A DNA stretch of 64,000 nucleotides from Paenibacillus whitsoniae (lineage in GTDB: Bacteria > Bacillota > Bacilli > Paenibacillales > NBRC-103111): NCBI RefSeq assembly GCF_003955665.1, contig NZ_RXHU01000054.1, forward strand, positions 62,001-126,000. The letters are read 5' to 3'. A model generated the notes under the pieces. It searched no databases, had not been told where the DNA came from, and worked only from the letters and a program-made list of their open reading frames with translations. A program made the translations under genes and the position numbers. Of the stretch, positions 18,155-28,119 are shown piece by piece (the first letter of the stretch is position 1; each line of letters begins with the position of its first letter).

Positions 18155-19258
18155 GTGACGAGAGATCATGAGCAAGAGGAATGGCGCAAGCCGAGAACAG
18201 GCAGGCTGAAACGGGTACTGCTCATCCTGGGCATCGTAGTTGTCCTGCTGTTAGGTCTGGCGGGAGGCGCCGGGCTGTATGTCAGGAACGCGCTCCAGCC
18301 CGTAGCGGCGTCTGATCAGCCGGTCAGGCTGTCGATCGCTCCTGGAATGGGAACGGTACAAATATCAAATGCGCTTGAAAGCAAGGGACTTATTAGGAAT
18401 GCAACGGCCTTTATGTATTATTTAAAATTCAAGAAGCAAGGTTCGCGATTTCAAGCGGGCGAATATGACATGAAGCCGGGCATGACGTTCGACGAGTTGA
18501 TCGCAAAGCTGAACAGCGGCGATGTTGTCAAGGAAGAGACGATTAAGTTCACGATCCCGGAAGGCTTTACGATTGAGCAGATTGCCGCGAAGCTCGCCGA
18601 GCAGACGCCTTGGAAGAAGGATACCTTTCTCCAACTCGTCGACAGCCCTGGCGGGTTCAAAGACGAGACAACGGCCGCCATTCCGGATTCCAAAAACTTA
18701 AGGCACCGTTTGGAAGGATACATGTTCCCGGAAACGTATGAGTTCAAGAAAGACACGACGGAACAGGAATTCGTCGAACGCACGCTGCAGGAACTGGACA
18801 AGAAGCTGGCCACGCTGCCTGCGGATTGGCAGACCAAGCTGCAGGATCGCGGTCTCACCGTGCATCAAATGCTGACGATCGCGTCCTTGATTGAACGCGA
18901 GGTCGTCGTGGACGAGGAGCGCGCCAAGGTGTCCGGTGTTATTCAGAACCGGCTGAAGAAGAACATGCCGCTGCAGATCGACGCGACGGTACAATATTTG
19001 TTCGATAAGCCCAAGGATCGGCTGTTGGAGAAGGACTTGCAGATTCAGAGCCCGTACAACACGTATCTGAATGCTGGCTTGCCGCCGGGGCCGATTGCGA
19101 GCCCGAGCCTTGCGTCGATGAAAGCGGCGATTTATCCGGAAGAGACGAAGTATTTATTTTATGTGACGAAGAAAGACGGGACGAAGGGGCATCTGTTCGC
19201 AGAGACCTTCGAAGAGCATAAGAAGAACATCGAAGAAAGCAAGAAAGCGTCAAAGTAG
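18155..19258 (+). CDS. mltG: Endolytic transglycosylase MltG (YceG/YrrL)
   Basis: 367 residues. Short basic cytoplasmic N terminus, one TM helix (about residues 20-42, VLLILGIVVVLLLGLAGGAG), a LysM-like small domain, then the YceG catalytic domain with the Glu in LTIASLIEREVVVDEERAKV and the conserved NTYLNAGLPPGPIASPSLAS near the end. Cleaves nascent peptidoglycan at the membrane to end glycan strands. GTG start behind GGAGGAGGA. Followed directly by the U32 pair; Bacillus has yrrM at this point, which is missing here. Confidence 0.94.
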   Translation: MTRDHEQEEWRKPRTGRLKRVLLILGIVVVLLLGLAGGAGLYVRNALQPVAASDQPVRLSIAPGMGTVQISNALESKGLIRNATAFMYYLKFKKQGSRFQAGEYDMKPGMTFDELIAKLNSGDVVKEETIKFTIPEGFTIEQIAAKLAEQTPWKKDTFLQLVDSPGGFKDETTAAIPDSKNLRHRLEGYMFPETYEFKKDTTEQEFVERTLQELDKKLATLPADWQTKLQDRGLTVHQMLTIASLIEREVVVDEERAKVSGVIQNRLKKNMPLQIDATVQYLFDKPKDRLLEKDLQIQSPYNTYLNAGLPPGPIASPSLASMKAAIYPEETKYLFYVTKKDGTKGHLFAETFEEHKKNIEESKKASK

Positions 19259-19278
19259 ACAGAAGGTAGGGTTTGCAA

Positions 19279-20208
19279 GTGAAAAAACCAGAGCTAGTCA
19301 TCAGCTGCGGATCGCTGCACGATGTAAAAACAATGATTGAAGCCGGCGCGGATGCCGTCATTATCGGAGAATCGCGCTTCGGGATGCGGCTGCCGGGCGA
19401 CATGAAGCTGCAGGACGTAGCGGCGGCCGTCCAGATTGCGCATGAGCGCGGAGCCAAGGTATACGTCAGCATGAACAATATTATGGTGAACAGCGTGCTT
19501 CCTGAGCTGCTTCCTTATTTGACGGAACTGCAGGAGATGGCGGTGGACGGCGTTATTTTCGGGGATCCGAGCATCCTGGTGAACGTCCGTCAGTTGCCGA
19601 AGCCGATTCCGCTGCACTGGAATGCGGAAATGACGTCGACGAATTACGCGACCGCCAATTACTGGGGGCGCCAAGGCGCAACTCGCGTCGTGCTGGCGAG
19701 GGAGCTTAATATGGAACAGGTGCTGGAATTTAAGGCGAAATGCGATTTGGCCGTTGAAGTTCAGGTGCATGGCATCACCAATATTTATCACTCCAAGCGC
19801 GAGCTGCTTCGAAATTATATGGAGCATCAGGGCAATGATGCCGAGGCGCAGGACCGCTCAATTGATCGAGGGTTGTTCCTCATTGAGCACGAACGCCGCG
19901 AGCTGCGTTATCCGGTCTATGAAGATGCGAATGGCACGCATATTTTGAGCGCGGACGATTTGTGCATGCTCGAAAATTTACCCGAACTGATGGATGGGCA
20001 TATCGACAGCTTTAAAATCGAGGGGCTGCTGAAATCGACGGCCTACAATGAAGCCGTTGTTCGAAGCTATCGCGCGGCCATTGATGCGTATGCAGGCGAT
20101 CCGGAGAACTTCGTTTTCAACGACGCGTGGCTCACCGCAATTACAGAGCTGCAGGACCCTGAGCGCGAGCTGTCTTACGGATTTTTCTATAAAGAGCAGG
20201 TTTATTGA
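19279..20208 (+). CDS. U32 family tRNA hydroxylation protein, TrhP1/YrrN-like
   Basis: 309 residues, TIM-barrel U32 family (formerly peptidase U32). GTG at 19279 behind GGTAGGG gives MKKPELVIS and the same length as Bacillus YrrN. Signature: ELVISCGSLHDVKTMIEAGADAV, DSFKIEGLLKSTAYNEAVVRSYR. It lacks the cysteine cluster seen in the next gene. In Bacillus YrrN and YrrO (TrhP1, TrhP2) make 5-hydroxyuridine at position 34 of tRNAs from prephenate-derived chemistry; the pair here should do the same. Confidence 0.88.
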   Translation: MKKPELVISCGSLHDVKTMIEAGADAVIIGESRFGMRLPGDMKLQDVAAAVQIAHERGAKVYVSMNNIMVNSVLPELLPYLTELQEMAVDGVIFGDPSILVNVRQLPKPIPLHWNAEMTSTNYATANYWGRQGATRVVLARELNMEQVLEFKAKCDLAVEVQVHGITNIYHSKRELLRNYMEHQGNDAEAQDRSIDRGLFLIEHERRELRYPVYEDANGTHILSADDLCMLENLPELMDGHIDSFKIEGLLKSTAYNEAVVRSYRAAIDAYAGDPENFVFNDAWLTAITELQDPERELSYGFFYKEQVY

Positions 20209-20233
20209 TTGAGGAAAGAAGGTGCGATCCCAC

Positions 20234-21517
20234 ATGATAACAGCAATTGAACGGCGTGCGCGGGGAAAGCGGGTTCGTTTGGACAAGCCGGAGCTGCTTG
20301 CGCCGGCTGGCAATTTGGAGAAATTGAAGTTCGCCATCCATTATGGGGCGGATGCGGTGTATATCGGCGGACAGAAGTACGGTCTTCGCTCCAATGCGGA
20401 TAATTTCTCACTGGAAGAAATGAAGGAAGGCGTGGAGTTCGCTAATCGCTACGGTGCGAAGGTGTTTGTAGCAACGAACATTTACGCCCATAACGAGGAT
20501 ATTGAAGGGCTTGAGGAGTATTTGAGAGGGCTGCAGGAAGCCGGCATCTCGGCTATTATCGCGGCGGATCCGCTCATTATGGAAACGTGCCGCCGTGTGG
20601 CGCCAAAGCTGGAGGTGCACGTCAGCACCCAGCAATCCGTCATGAATTGGCAGACGGTCCAGTTCTGGAAAGATCAGGGCATTGAGCGCGTCGTGCTGGC
20701 GCGGGAAGCGAGCATGCAGGAGATCGACGAGATCAAGGCGCATGTCGATGTAGAAATCGAGGCTTTCATCCACGGCGCGATGTGCAGCTCGTATTCCGGC
20801 CGCTGTGTGTTGTCCAACCATTTTACGGATCGCGATTCGAACCGCGGGGGCTGCTCGCAGTCGTGCCGCTGGAAGTACGACTTGTTCGCGAAGGATCAGC
20901 CTCTGTCGGAGCCGATTGCGACGGACGTGCCGATGTTTACCGAGGACGACGATGCGTTCACGATGGGGTCCAAGGACCTCAGTATGATCGAGCATATTGC
21001 AGAGATGATCGAGTCGGGCGTGGACAGCTTTAAAATCGAAGGCCGTATGAAGAGCATTCATTACGTCGCGACGGTGGTGAATGCCTATCGCCAGGCAATC
21101 GACGCTTATTTTGAAGATCCGGACAATTTCAAGCTGAATCCCCTGTGGCAGGAAGAAATTTATAAAGCGGCGAACCGTCCGCTCAACACAGGGTTCTTCT
21201 ATGAGGCGCCGGGGCATGAGGATCATATTTATGAGCCGGAGGATAAGGTAGTCGGCTTTGACTTTGTCGGGCTCGTCATGGACTACGATGCTGCGACAGG
21301 CACGGCGCTGATTCAGCAGCGCAATCATTTCAAGCCGGGCCAGGAGATTGAATTCTTCGGGCCGGAGGGAACGCATTTTAAACAGACGGTCGGTTCGATT
21401 GTGGATGAAGCGGGTGAACCGCTTACGGCAGCGCGCCATCCGCTTCAGCTTGTCAAAATTCAGACAGTTCAACCTGTAAAAAAATGGGATATGATGCGTA
21501 AAAAAACAGGCAAATAG
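20234..21517 (+). CDS. U32 family tRNA hydroxylation protein, TrhP2/YrrO-like
   Basis: 427 residues. ATG 20234 with AAGGTG upstream; a GTG at 20222 is also in frame. PELLAPAGNLEKLKFAIHYGA starts the barrel; the signature FIHGAMCSSYSGRCVLSN with GGCSQSCRW supplies the cysteines that hold an Fe-S cluster in family members; VDSFKIEGRMKS follows. C-terminal beta-barrel-like extension (FVGLVMDYDAATGTALIQQRN). Works with the preceding TrhP1-like protein in tRNA ho5U34 synthesis. Thirteen to 25 bases from yrrN, one operon, ended by a strong terminator. Confidence 0.9.
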   Translation: MITAIERRARGKRVRLDKPELLAPAGNLEKLKFAIHYGADAVYIGGQKYGLRSNADNFSLEEMKEGVEFANRYGAKVFVATNIYAHNEDIEGLEEYLRGLQEAGISAIIAADPLIMETCRRVAPKLEVHVSTQQSVMNWQTVQFWKDQGIERVVLAREASMQEIDEIKAHVDVEIEAFIHGAMCSSYSGRCVLSNHFTDRDSNRGGCSQSCRWKYDLFAKDQPLSEPIATDVPMFTEDDDAFTMGSKDLSMIEHIAEMIESGVDSFKIEGRMKSIHYVATVVNAYRQAIDAYFEDPDNFKLNPLWQEEIYKAANRPLNTGFFYEAPGHEDHIYEPEDKVVGFDFVGLVMDYDAATGTALIQQRNHFKPGQEIEFFGPEGTHFKQTVGSIVDEAGEPLTAARHPLQLVKIQTVQPVKKWDMMRKKTGK

Positions 21518-21524
21518 TACCATG

Positions 21525-21571
21525 GAAGCTTTCTCCAGACTCATGTATAGTGGAGAAAGTTTCTTTTTTTT
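21525..21571 (+). terminator. Terminator after trhP2
   Basis: GAAGCTTTCTCCA / TGGAGAAAGTTTC with a 13-base loop and T8. Confidence 0.9.
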
Positions 21572-21719
21572 ATTAGATTTGTAACGAAATTTAAAGGAAA
21601 TTGAAAAGCGTTGTCGAAATAAAGGATATGTAAACCTTTTCAACGGCGTCGTGAGCTCGAACGTTGTAAAGTTAAGGCAACGAGAAAGTAGAATGAGAAA
21701 CTAATGGTGGGTGAACGAG

Positions 21720-23885
21720 ATGAAAAAAGAACAGCAAGGATTTCGAACATTTGTAGACAAAATCGTTCAAGCAACAGGAGGTCTGCGCAAAGGGAATTCT
21801 AGAGCAGCGACTGGACAAGCAGGAGGCGGCCAAGGTGGATTTGGCAGCGGCGGTTTAAAATTGGAGAATCCAATCAAATCCGTTGGAATGAAGTTGTTTT
21901 TAATGTTTTTTGCCAGCATTCTGGTATTCGTGCTTGCTGTTGGGATTATTTCTTATCAAGTTTCCAAGAGCGTCATTAAGAACAAGGTCGCGGACTCCAG
22001 CTTGCAGACCGTCACGCAGGCAGGCAAGAAGCTTGATTTTCTGTATCAAACGTTCGACGATACTTCGCTGCAATTAATGCTGAACACCGATCTCCAAACG
22101 CTGCTAGATAAGTATCAGAAGACGGAATCTTCTACATATGAAGCGCTGGATACGATTCGACAAATTACGGATAAGCTGAACGTGGTTACGTTCTCCAATA
22201 AGTCGATCAAATCGCTGCATCTCTACCGCCCAGATGGCAAATTAATCGTACTGACAGGCAATGGCGGCGGTGCGATGACAGAAAACGTCAGCAATGAAAG
22301 TTGGTTTAAGCTGACGGTTGAAAATTCCGGCAAAGTGGCTTGGCTGGAAAGCAAGCAGAAGGGATATTCATCCTCCTCCAGCAACACCTTTGCGATTTCT
22401 CGCTTGATGAAAAATACGGTTTCCAATTCTACGACGGCGGTTCTTGTCATTGAGTATGGTACGGACATCTTGAACAAAGAGCTCGCCGGCATCTCTCTTG
22501 GCGAAGATAGTAAAGTTGTGATCACGAGCTCGACCAACAAAAACGTTGCTACTGCCAATCTGGAATCGATTGAGAAAGACGCGGAAGTCCAGTTGACGAA
22601 GGAACAGATTGAACAAGGCAATGGCTCATTTACGACAAAAGACGATCACTTGGTTGCCTTCTATACATCACAAGTGTCGGGGTGGAACCTTGTCGGCGAC
22701 ATTCCGGTTAGTGCGCTTGTGAAAGATGCGAAGAAAATTTTCAATTACACGCTTATTATTGCTTTGATTGCTGCGCTTGCTGCCGTATTAATCGGTATTT
22801 TCGTAGCGAGAATGATCGGCAGTCCGCTGGTGCACCTTCGCAATTTGATGCAGCAAGGGGCGAAAGGGAAGCTGACGGTTCGCGCGAATTACAAATCGCA
22901 GGATGAGATCGGGCAGCTTGGCGCCAGCTTCGACATCATGATGCAGCAGATCACGAATTTGGTGCAGCAGACGAGCGCATCCGCCCAAGCAGTATTCGAG
23001 ACTGCGCAGGAACTGACGAACTCCTCCCAAGTGACGGCGACTGCTGCGAGAGAAATTGCGGTAGCAACGGATGAGATCTCTAACGGTGCCGGCGGCTTGG
23101 CGACAGAGTCGGAACGCGGCAACGAGCTGACGCATCATATCGGGATTCAGATGAAGGAAGTTATTGAAGCGAACCTGGAAATGGGTACAGCTGCCGCCGA
23201 CGTGCAGTCATCGAGCTCGCTCGGAACGAAGTATATGAATGAGCTTATTGCCAAAACGAATCTGACGGAAGAAATGATTCGTTCCATGGTCGATAAAGTC
23301 GATAAGCTGAAAGAAAGCACACGCTCGATTCGTAAAATTTTGGTTCTGCTTAACAATATGACCAAGCAAACGAACATTTTGTCCTTGAACGCGACAATCG
23401 AAGCGGCTCGCGCAGGCGCAGCCGGCAAAGGCTTCATGGTCGTTGCGGATGAGATTCGCAAACTGGCCGATCAGTCCAAGCAGTCCATTGAGGTCGTCGG
23501 ACAAATTACCGAAACGATTCAAGGCGAGATTGATGAGACTGTGAAAGTGTTGTCCACAGCAACACCGATCTTCCAAGAGCAAATCACGGCTGTGAAAGAA
23601 GCCGATACGATCTTCAAGCAAGTGACGAACCACATGGGCGGCTTTATCGAAAGATTGAGCACGGTCAGCGATTCAATCTCCACGTTGGAGCAGTCGCAAG
23701 TTGTCTTGTCGGACGCGATGACGAATGTCAGCGCGGTTGCGGAAGAATCGCTCGCAACATCCGAAGAGGTGGCGTCCCTCAGCTCCGAGCAGCTCAGCAT
23801 CAGCGACGGCTTGGTCAAATTGTCGGACAAGCTGGATCAGCTGTCCAAATCGCTCAACGATACGTTATCCAAATTCGAGGTATAA
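21720..23885 (+). CDS. Methyl-accepting chemotaxis protein with large extracellular sensor
   Basis: 721 residues. Start ATG 21720 six bases after GGTGGGTG. A soluble Gln/Gly-rich N-terminal tail ([12 protein letters not shown]) of about 55 residues precedes TM1 (about 60-82). Cache-type extracellular domain to about 340, TM2 ([16 protein letters not shown], about 345-365), HAMP, then the signalling hairpin with [20 protein letters not shown] (about 556-576) and [12 protein letters not shown] near the end. The tip lacks an obvious methylation pentapeptide call, not analysed. Monocistronic between two terminators. Confidence 0.92.
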   Translation: MKKEQQGFRTFVDKIVQATGGLRKGNSRAATGQAGGGQGGFGSGGLKLENPIKSVGMKLFLMFFASILVFVLAVGIISYQVSKSVIKNKVADSSLQTVTQAGKKLDFLYQTFDDTSLQLMLNTDLQTLLDKYQKTESSTYEALDTIRQITDKLNVVTFSNKSIKSLHLYRPDGKLIVLTGNGGGAMTENVSNESWFKLTVENSGKVAWLESKQKGYSSSSSNTFAISRLMKNTVSNSTTAVLVIEYGTDILNKELAGISLGEDSKVVITSSTNKNVATANLESIEKDAEVQLTKEQIEQGNGSFTTKDDHLVAFYTSQVSGWNLVGDIPVSALVKDAKKIFNYTLIIALIAALAAVLIGIFVARMIGSPLVHLRNLMQQGAKGKLTVRANYKSQDEIGQLGASFDIMMQQITNLVQQTSASAQAVFETAQELTNSSQVTATAAREIAVATDEISNGAGGLATESERGNELTHHIGIQMKEVIEANLEMGTAAADVQSSSSLGTKYMNELIAKTNLTEEMIRSMVDKVDKLKESTRSIRKILVLLNNMTKQTNILSLNATIEAARAGAAGKGFMVVADEIRKLADQSKQSIEVVGQITETIQGEIDETVKVLSTATPIFQEQITAVKEADTIFKQVTNHMGGFIERLSTVSDSISTLEQSQVVLSDAMTNVSAVAEESLATSEEVASLSSEQLSISDGLVKLSDKLDQLSKSLNDTLSKFEV

Positions 23886-23890
23886 GCCGA

Positions 23891-23928
23891 AACATCCACT
23901 TTCCTGACGGAGAGTGGGTGTTTTTTTA
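23891..23928 (+). terminator. Terminator after the chemoreceptor
   Basis: AACATCCACTTTCC / GAGAGTGGGTGTT, loop TGACG, then T7. Confidence 0.85.
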
Positions 23929-24023
23929 TTTTCAGCGGTATGTCGCTTGGTTTGGTTAAGAGACGGAATGCCGATACTGAGTGTATCAGGGGAAAGTCCG
24001 AACATATAAAGGGGTCAAGGTTC

Positions 24024-25844
24024 ATGAGGGTAGCCAGGATGTCGCCCGTTCAAAAAAGACGGATTTTTATCGCGCTGCTGTTACTGATGCTTGTGTTTGC
24101 AGGGATCGCAGGCAAGCTGTTCTGGATTCAAATTGCGACGGCTGAAAGTTATTCGTCCAGAGACATTAATCTTGTTAAAAATTCGGTCATTCAGCGACAG
24201 CGTGCACTTGTGCTCCAAAGCGGCAGAGGGCAAATTTTGGACAGGCATGGGAAGCCGATGACAGGCAAAATGGCGAAAGCGTTAGTCGCTTTTCCCATTC
24301 ACAGCGATTATCAAATGTCGCGCCAGGATGCTGATCGGCTTGCCCGGATTTTGCAGACCAGTTCGGAGCGTTGGCTGACGTTCTTGCAAAATTTGAAGGA
24401 GCCCCAGGTATGGGGAGCGGGGGAGAGCGGTGCATTCGCTCAGTTGTCCGATTCGCAAGCAGGGCAAATTGAAGCGCTCGGCCTCCCGAACATCAAGGTT
24501 GTCGATATGGAGGACCGCTATCCGGCGGAGATGACAGCGCGCCAACTGATCGGATTCATCGGGCAAAATCCGGAGCGGGTGCAGGAGCTCTACGGGACCG
24601 ATGTGGCGAAAGGCAAAATGGCGCTTACAACGAAAATCGGCGGCTCCGGGCTCGAAAAGTCTTTCGATACTTGGCTGCGGGGGCTTGGCGAGACGTCGAT
24701 CTCGTATTTTACAGACGCCGGCAAAAGACCGCTGGCTGGGTTGGACGCCCGCCTGATTGCGCCGAATAATGCGTATTATCCGGTAAAACTGGTGACGACG
24801 CTGGATATGGACATTGAGGCGAAGATTGAGGCTTTGATGGATAAGCTGGGCATCAAGGAAGGCGCGGCCGTCGTGCAGGATGCGGAGCATGGGGATGTCA
24901 TCGCGATGGCGAGCCGCCCTAATTTCGATCAGAGCGATGTTCGGCTCTCCAGCAACAACTGGATTAATTATGCGGTGAAGGCGACGGCGCCAGGCTCGAT
25001 CTTCAAAACGGTTGTCGCAGCCGCCGCGCTGGATGAGAAGGTCGTTTCGCCTACGGAAACGTTCAATTGCGAAGGCGCGTTAGGGAAGTACGGGTTTACC
25101 TGCTGGCTGAAGGGCGGGCATGGTCCGCTGACGCTGGAACAGGGCTTCGCAGAATCCTGTAACATCGTGTTTGCAAATGTGATGAAGCGGTTGACGGCTC
25201 CTCAGCTGGAGCGATACGCGAATAAGCTTGGCGTGCTGAACGATGTGGGGTGGACGGGGAAAACAGACACGATGGAGGCTTTCCGCCAGTTTGACAGCGA
25301 AGAGCCGGGGCAGCTGTTCGCCTCGCATACCCCCCATGACGACGAGGGGGTGCTTATGCAGACGGCGATCGGGCAGCGCGACGTACGCATGACGCCGCTC
25401 GCTGCGTCGAATCTGATCGTTACGCTGCTTCATGATGGGAAGGGGTTTGAGCCGCGCGTGGTTCAGGAGATTCAATATCAAACCGGGCGCGAAATGGAAA
25501 AGTTCCCGGTGAAGAAGCTCACTTCGCCCGATGGCGTCATAACTGCGGCAACTAGCCGTACACTGCTCGATTGGATGAGGGAAGTGGTGACAGACGGCAC
25601 GGGGCAGAGCTTGAAAGGGGCGACCTGGAACTTGGCGGGCAAATCGGGAACAGCGCAGCTGCAAAGCGGCAAGCAGGAAAAAATCAATCAATGGTTCATC
25701 GGCTACGGCCCTGTGGAAGCGCCGAAGTATGCCGTATCCGTCGTGGTGAAGAATACGGGACCTGCGGATAAAAACCAATCTATGCCGCTATTCAAGGGGA
25801 TTATGGATATTTTGGCCGCCTCGGGCACCTCAGACAGCAGGTAA
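24024..25844 (+). CDS. Class B penicillin-binding protein (PbpI-like)
   Basis: 606 residues. One N-terminal TM helix (about 14-36), dimerisation domain, and a transpeptidase domain with SxxK = SIFK (about 324), SxN = SCN (about 377) and KSG (about 539). Crosslinks peptidoglycan. ATG 24024 is preceded by AAGGGGTCAAGG; another ATG at 24039 behind GAGGGT is also good. In Bacillus the yrrO region is followed by udk, greA and yrrR (PbpI), so orthology to PbpI is likely but a SpoVD-like or PBP2 role cannot be excluded. A small hairpin GATAC/GTATC lies in its leader. The 3' end overlaps the convergent kinase gene by 15 bases. Confidence 0.85.
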   Translation: MRVARMSPVQKRRIFIALLLLMLVFAGIAGKLFWIQIATAESYSSRDINLVKNSVIQRQRALVLQSGRGQILDRHGKPMTGKMAKALVAFPIHSDYQMSRQDADRLARILQTSSERWLTFLQNLKEPQVWGAGESGAFAQLSDSQAGQIEALGLPNIKVVDMEDRYPAEMTARQLIGFIGQNPERVQELYGTDVAKGKMALTTKIGGSGLEKSFDTWLRGLGETSISYFTDAGKRPLAGLDARLIAPNNAYYPVKLVTTLDMDIEAKIEALMDKLGIKEGAAVVQDAEHGDVIAMASRPNFDQSDVRLSSNNWINYAVKATAPGSIFKTVVAAAALDEKVVSPTETFNCEGALGKYGFTCWLKGGHGPLTLEQGFAESCNIVFANVMKRLTAPQLERYANKLGVLNDVGWTGKTDTMEAFRQFDSEEPGQLFASHTPHDDEGVLMQTAIGQRDVRMTPLAASNLIVTLLHDGKGFEPRVVQEIQYQTGREMEKFPVKKLTSPDGVITAATSRTLLDWMREVVTDGTGQSLKGATWNLAGKSGTAQLQSGKQEKINQWFIGYGPVEAPKYAVSVVVKNTGPADKNQSMPLFKGIMDILAASGTSDSR

Positions 25845-27098
25845 TGAGATGGTGAAACAGGTGCCGAGGTTTTCCTGGCTGTGGACATCGATCTGGCCGC
25901 CGAAATTTTTGATGATGCGGTAAGAGACCATGAGCCCGAGCCCTGTGCCTTTATTTTTGGTTGAGTAAAAAGGAGTGCCGAGCCGCTGTACCTGCTCTTC
26001 GCTCATGCCTACGCCCGTATCTTTAATCTGCAGGATGATGGAGTGATCTTTCCGATAACCGGCGACATGTAAATGACCTCCTTCCGGCATGGCCTCGATG
26101 CCATTTTTCGTCAAGTTGATCAGGCATTGCGTCATTTTATCGCTGTTCGCTTTAATTCGCAGGCCAGCCTGAATATCAAACACGATCTCGATGCCTCTCA
26201 TTGCCGCGTACGGCGTGATCAGGTTGCTGATTTTTTGAGCCAGTGTAGATAAATCGAGCTCCTCCATTTTCTCGGCCTCGGGCTTGGCGAACGATAAATA
26301 ATCGGAAATGATGCTTTGGGCCCGATCGATTTCTTCGATGACCATGTGCGTGTAGATGCGTTTTTTGTCCTCGGAGACTTGGGACTGGCTGAGCATTTGC
26401 ATGAAGCCGCGGGCAACGGTCATCGGATTGCGAATTTCGTGGGCCACGGATGCAGCCAGTTCGCTGAGTACGTTCAGCTTCTCCGATTTATGGACTTCAT
26501 GGCGCAGCGCGATATTTTCCTGGATACGGACGATGAAGTAGCTGAGAATCCCCATGGATGCCGTTTGAACGAGAATGTACAACAGGGTGTAGTAGATGAA
26601 CGTATGCGGAATGGGTAAATCCATTCTCATCCTGTACAGGACGAGCATGCAGCTGTACGCGAATGCGCTGGCGAGAGCAAGGAGACTGGGAAACATAATT
26701 TTCGGCGTGACCTGCTTCCAGTTGCTGAGGGAGATGAAGGATAGGATGAACGGAACGAGCAGCGCAGCCAAAGAAGCGAACCAGAGAAAATGCAAACCGT
26801 CCATGACATAGGCATAACCCAAAATAACGAGATAAACGGCAAGACCCGAACGTACACCGCTGTAGAGGAAGGCGACCAGGATAGGAAGGGTGCGGAGATC
26901 GAACGCAGTTCCAGATACGATAAATAAGGGGTGGGACATGCAAAATAATGCGCTCACGGAGCAAACGATGCTGATGGCATACGGGGCGGAGCCTTTAAAA
27001 CGGAAGGAATCCGGCGATTCATGCCAAGTGAGATGATATAACACGATCGGTATGGACAGGACTAAGATGTTGAGCAGAATTTCGTCAAAGACATTCAA
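25830..27098 (-). CDS. Sensor histidine kinase, KinB/KinD-like with 5-6 TM helices
   Basis: 422 residues. Five to six TM helices in the first 200 residues (5TM-LYT-like region, e.g. FDLRTLPILVAFLYSG), then the H-box SVAHEIRNPMTVARGFMQML (about residue 220), N-box NLTKNGIEAM, G1 DTGVGM, and GTGLGLMVSYRIIKNFGG. Domain order and the H-box resemble the sporulation kinases KinB and KinD, so input into Spo0F-type phosphorelay is plausible, not proven; no response regulator is adjacent. Start is TTG at 27098 behind GGCGAGAAGA. Confidence 0.85.
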   Translation of the reverse strand: MNVFDEILLNILVLSIPIVLYHLTWHESPDSFRFKGSAPYAISIVCSVSALFCMSHPLFIVSGTAFDLRTLPILVAFLYSGVRSGLAVYLVILGYAYVMDGLHFLWFASLAALLVPFILSFISLSNWKQVTPKIMFPSLLALASAFAYSCMLVLYRMRMDLPIPHTFIYYTLLYILVQTASMGILSYFIVRIQENIALRHEVHKSEKLNVLSELAASVAHEIRNPMTVARGFMQMLSQSQVSEDKKRIYTHMVIEEIDRAQSIISDYLSFAKPEAEKMEELDLSTLAQKISNLITPYAAMRGIEIVFDIQAGLRIKANSDKMTQCLINLTKNGIEAMPEGGHLHVAGYRKDHSIILQIKDTGVGMSEEQVQRLGTPFYSTKNKGTGLGLMVSYRIIKNFGGQIDVHSQENLGTCFTISLPAV

Positions 27099-27255
27099 TC
27101 TTCTCGCCTACTTCATAGAAATTTCCATCTTCAATGATTATTTCGACAAAAAAAGTAAATATCCTTTGCCTATCAGGAAAAAAATATTGTTTTTTGTAAC
27201 GAAATTGGCTTACAATTTGGACGGCAGTACATTATGCACGTTCAGGAGAACTTAC

Positions 27256-28089
27256 ATGAAGACAACATCGTTTCCTTCCTCGCTTCTTATTTTGGATCGT
27301 TCCGAGGATGTGACCCCTTATCCAGCGCTGTATCCGTTCGCTGTAGAGGAACTGATCTGCCGTTCGATGCATGAGGGAGCGCGTCCGATTCTACATATAT
27401 GGCGGCATCCCCGCGCGTTTATTATGGGGCTTCGCGACAGCCGTCTGCCGGCGGCCGCGGCGGCGAAGGGCTGGCTGCAAAGTCAAGGCTATGCTACTGC
27501 CGTGCGGAATTCCGGCGGTGCGGCGGTGCCGTTGGACAGCGGTGTTGTGAACATCACCCTGATGTATCCGAAGGATGCGGGGGATATGGATCACCGCAAA
27601 GATTTTCATCGCATGGTTGCGATGATTCGTGAAGTGCTGGATTCGTTGACGAAATATGTGGAGCAAGGGGAAGTGGCCGGTTCGTTCTGTCCGGGCGAAT
27701 TCGATCTTGCGATCGGGGGCCGCAAGTTCTGCGGTATCGCGCAGCGCAGGCAGCAGCGAGCGATTGCGGTGCAGGCATTCATCATTACGGAGGGCTTAGG
27801 CGTGGAAAAAGCGGCGCTGGCCCGTGGCTTCTACGAGCGGGCGGTGCCGGAGGGGATGTCTGCAGACTATCCGCACGTCTCGCCGGAGAGCATGTCCTCC
27901 CTGGCGGAATGTCTGCACATTCCGCTGACATCGCAGCACTTCGTCCAGCAGCTGCTGGACGTGGCGGCGGAAACCGGCATTGCCGTTGCAGGTCCGACCG
28001 ACATCGCTGACTACCCGTCCGAGGCCGACATCCTGGAGATGGTCCGCCTCATGGAAGAGCGTTACGGCATCCTCCGTGATACCCAATGA
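27256..28089 (+). CDS. lipL: Octanoyl-[GcvH]:E2 amidotransferase LipL
   Basis: 277 residues of the biotin/lipoate protein ligase fold. ATG 27256 follows AGGAGAAC; a longer upstream extension is spurious. Signature: RNSGGAAVPLDSGVVNITL, then the catalytic cysteine in SFCPGEFDLAIGGRKFCGIAQRR (about residue 144) and AVQAFI. The Cys-Pro-Gly and Gln-Arg-Arg pattern matches LipL rather than LplJ or LipM. LipL moves the octanoyl group from GcvH to the E2 subunits of dehydrogenases; the pdh operon lies 1.3 kb downstream. No ribosome-linked partner gene; probably its own promoter (TTGTTT-18-TACAAT near 27186). Confidence 0.82.
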   Translation: MKTTSFPSSLLILDRSEDVTPYPALYPFAVEELICRSMHEGARPILHIWRHPRAFIMGLRDSRLPAAAAAKGWLQSQGYATAVRNSGGAAVPLDSGVVNITLMYPKDAGDMDHRKDFHRMVAMIREVLDSLTKYVEQGEVAGSFCPGEFDLAIGGRKFCGIAQRRQQRAIAVQAFIITEGLGVEKAALARGFYERAVPEGMSADYPHVSPESMSSLAECLHIPLTSQHFVQQLLDVAAETGIAVAGPTDIADYPSEADILEMVRLMEERYGILRDTQ

Positions 28090-28119
28090 TGTCAGGTTAA
28101 ACACAATAGTGTCTAGAGA

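Noticed and set aside
23972-24004. RNase P-like GGGGAAAGTCCGAAC in the PBP leader
   Set aside because: Only the short GAAAGTCC string matches; the flanking helices of RNase P RNA are absent. Kept as a small hairpin in the PBP leader.
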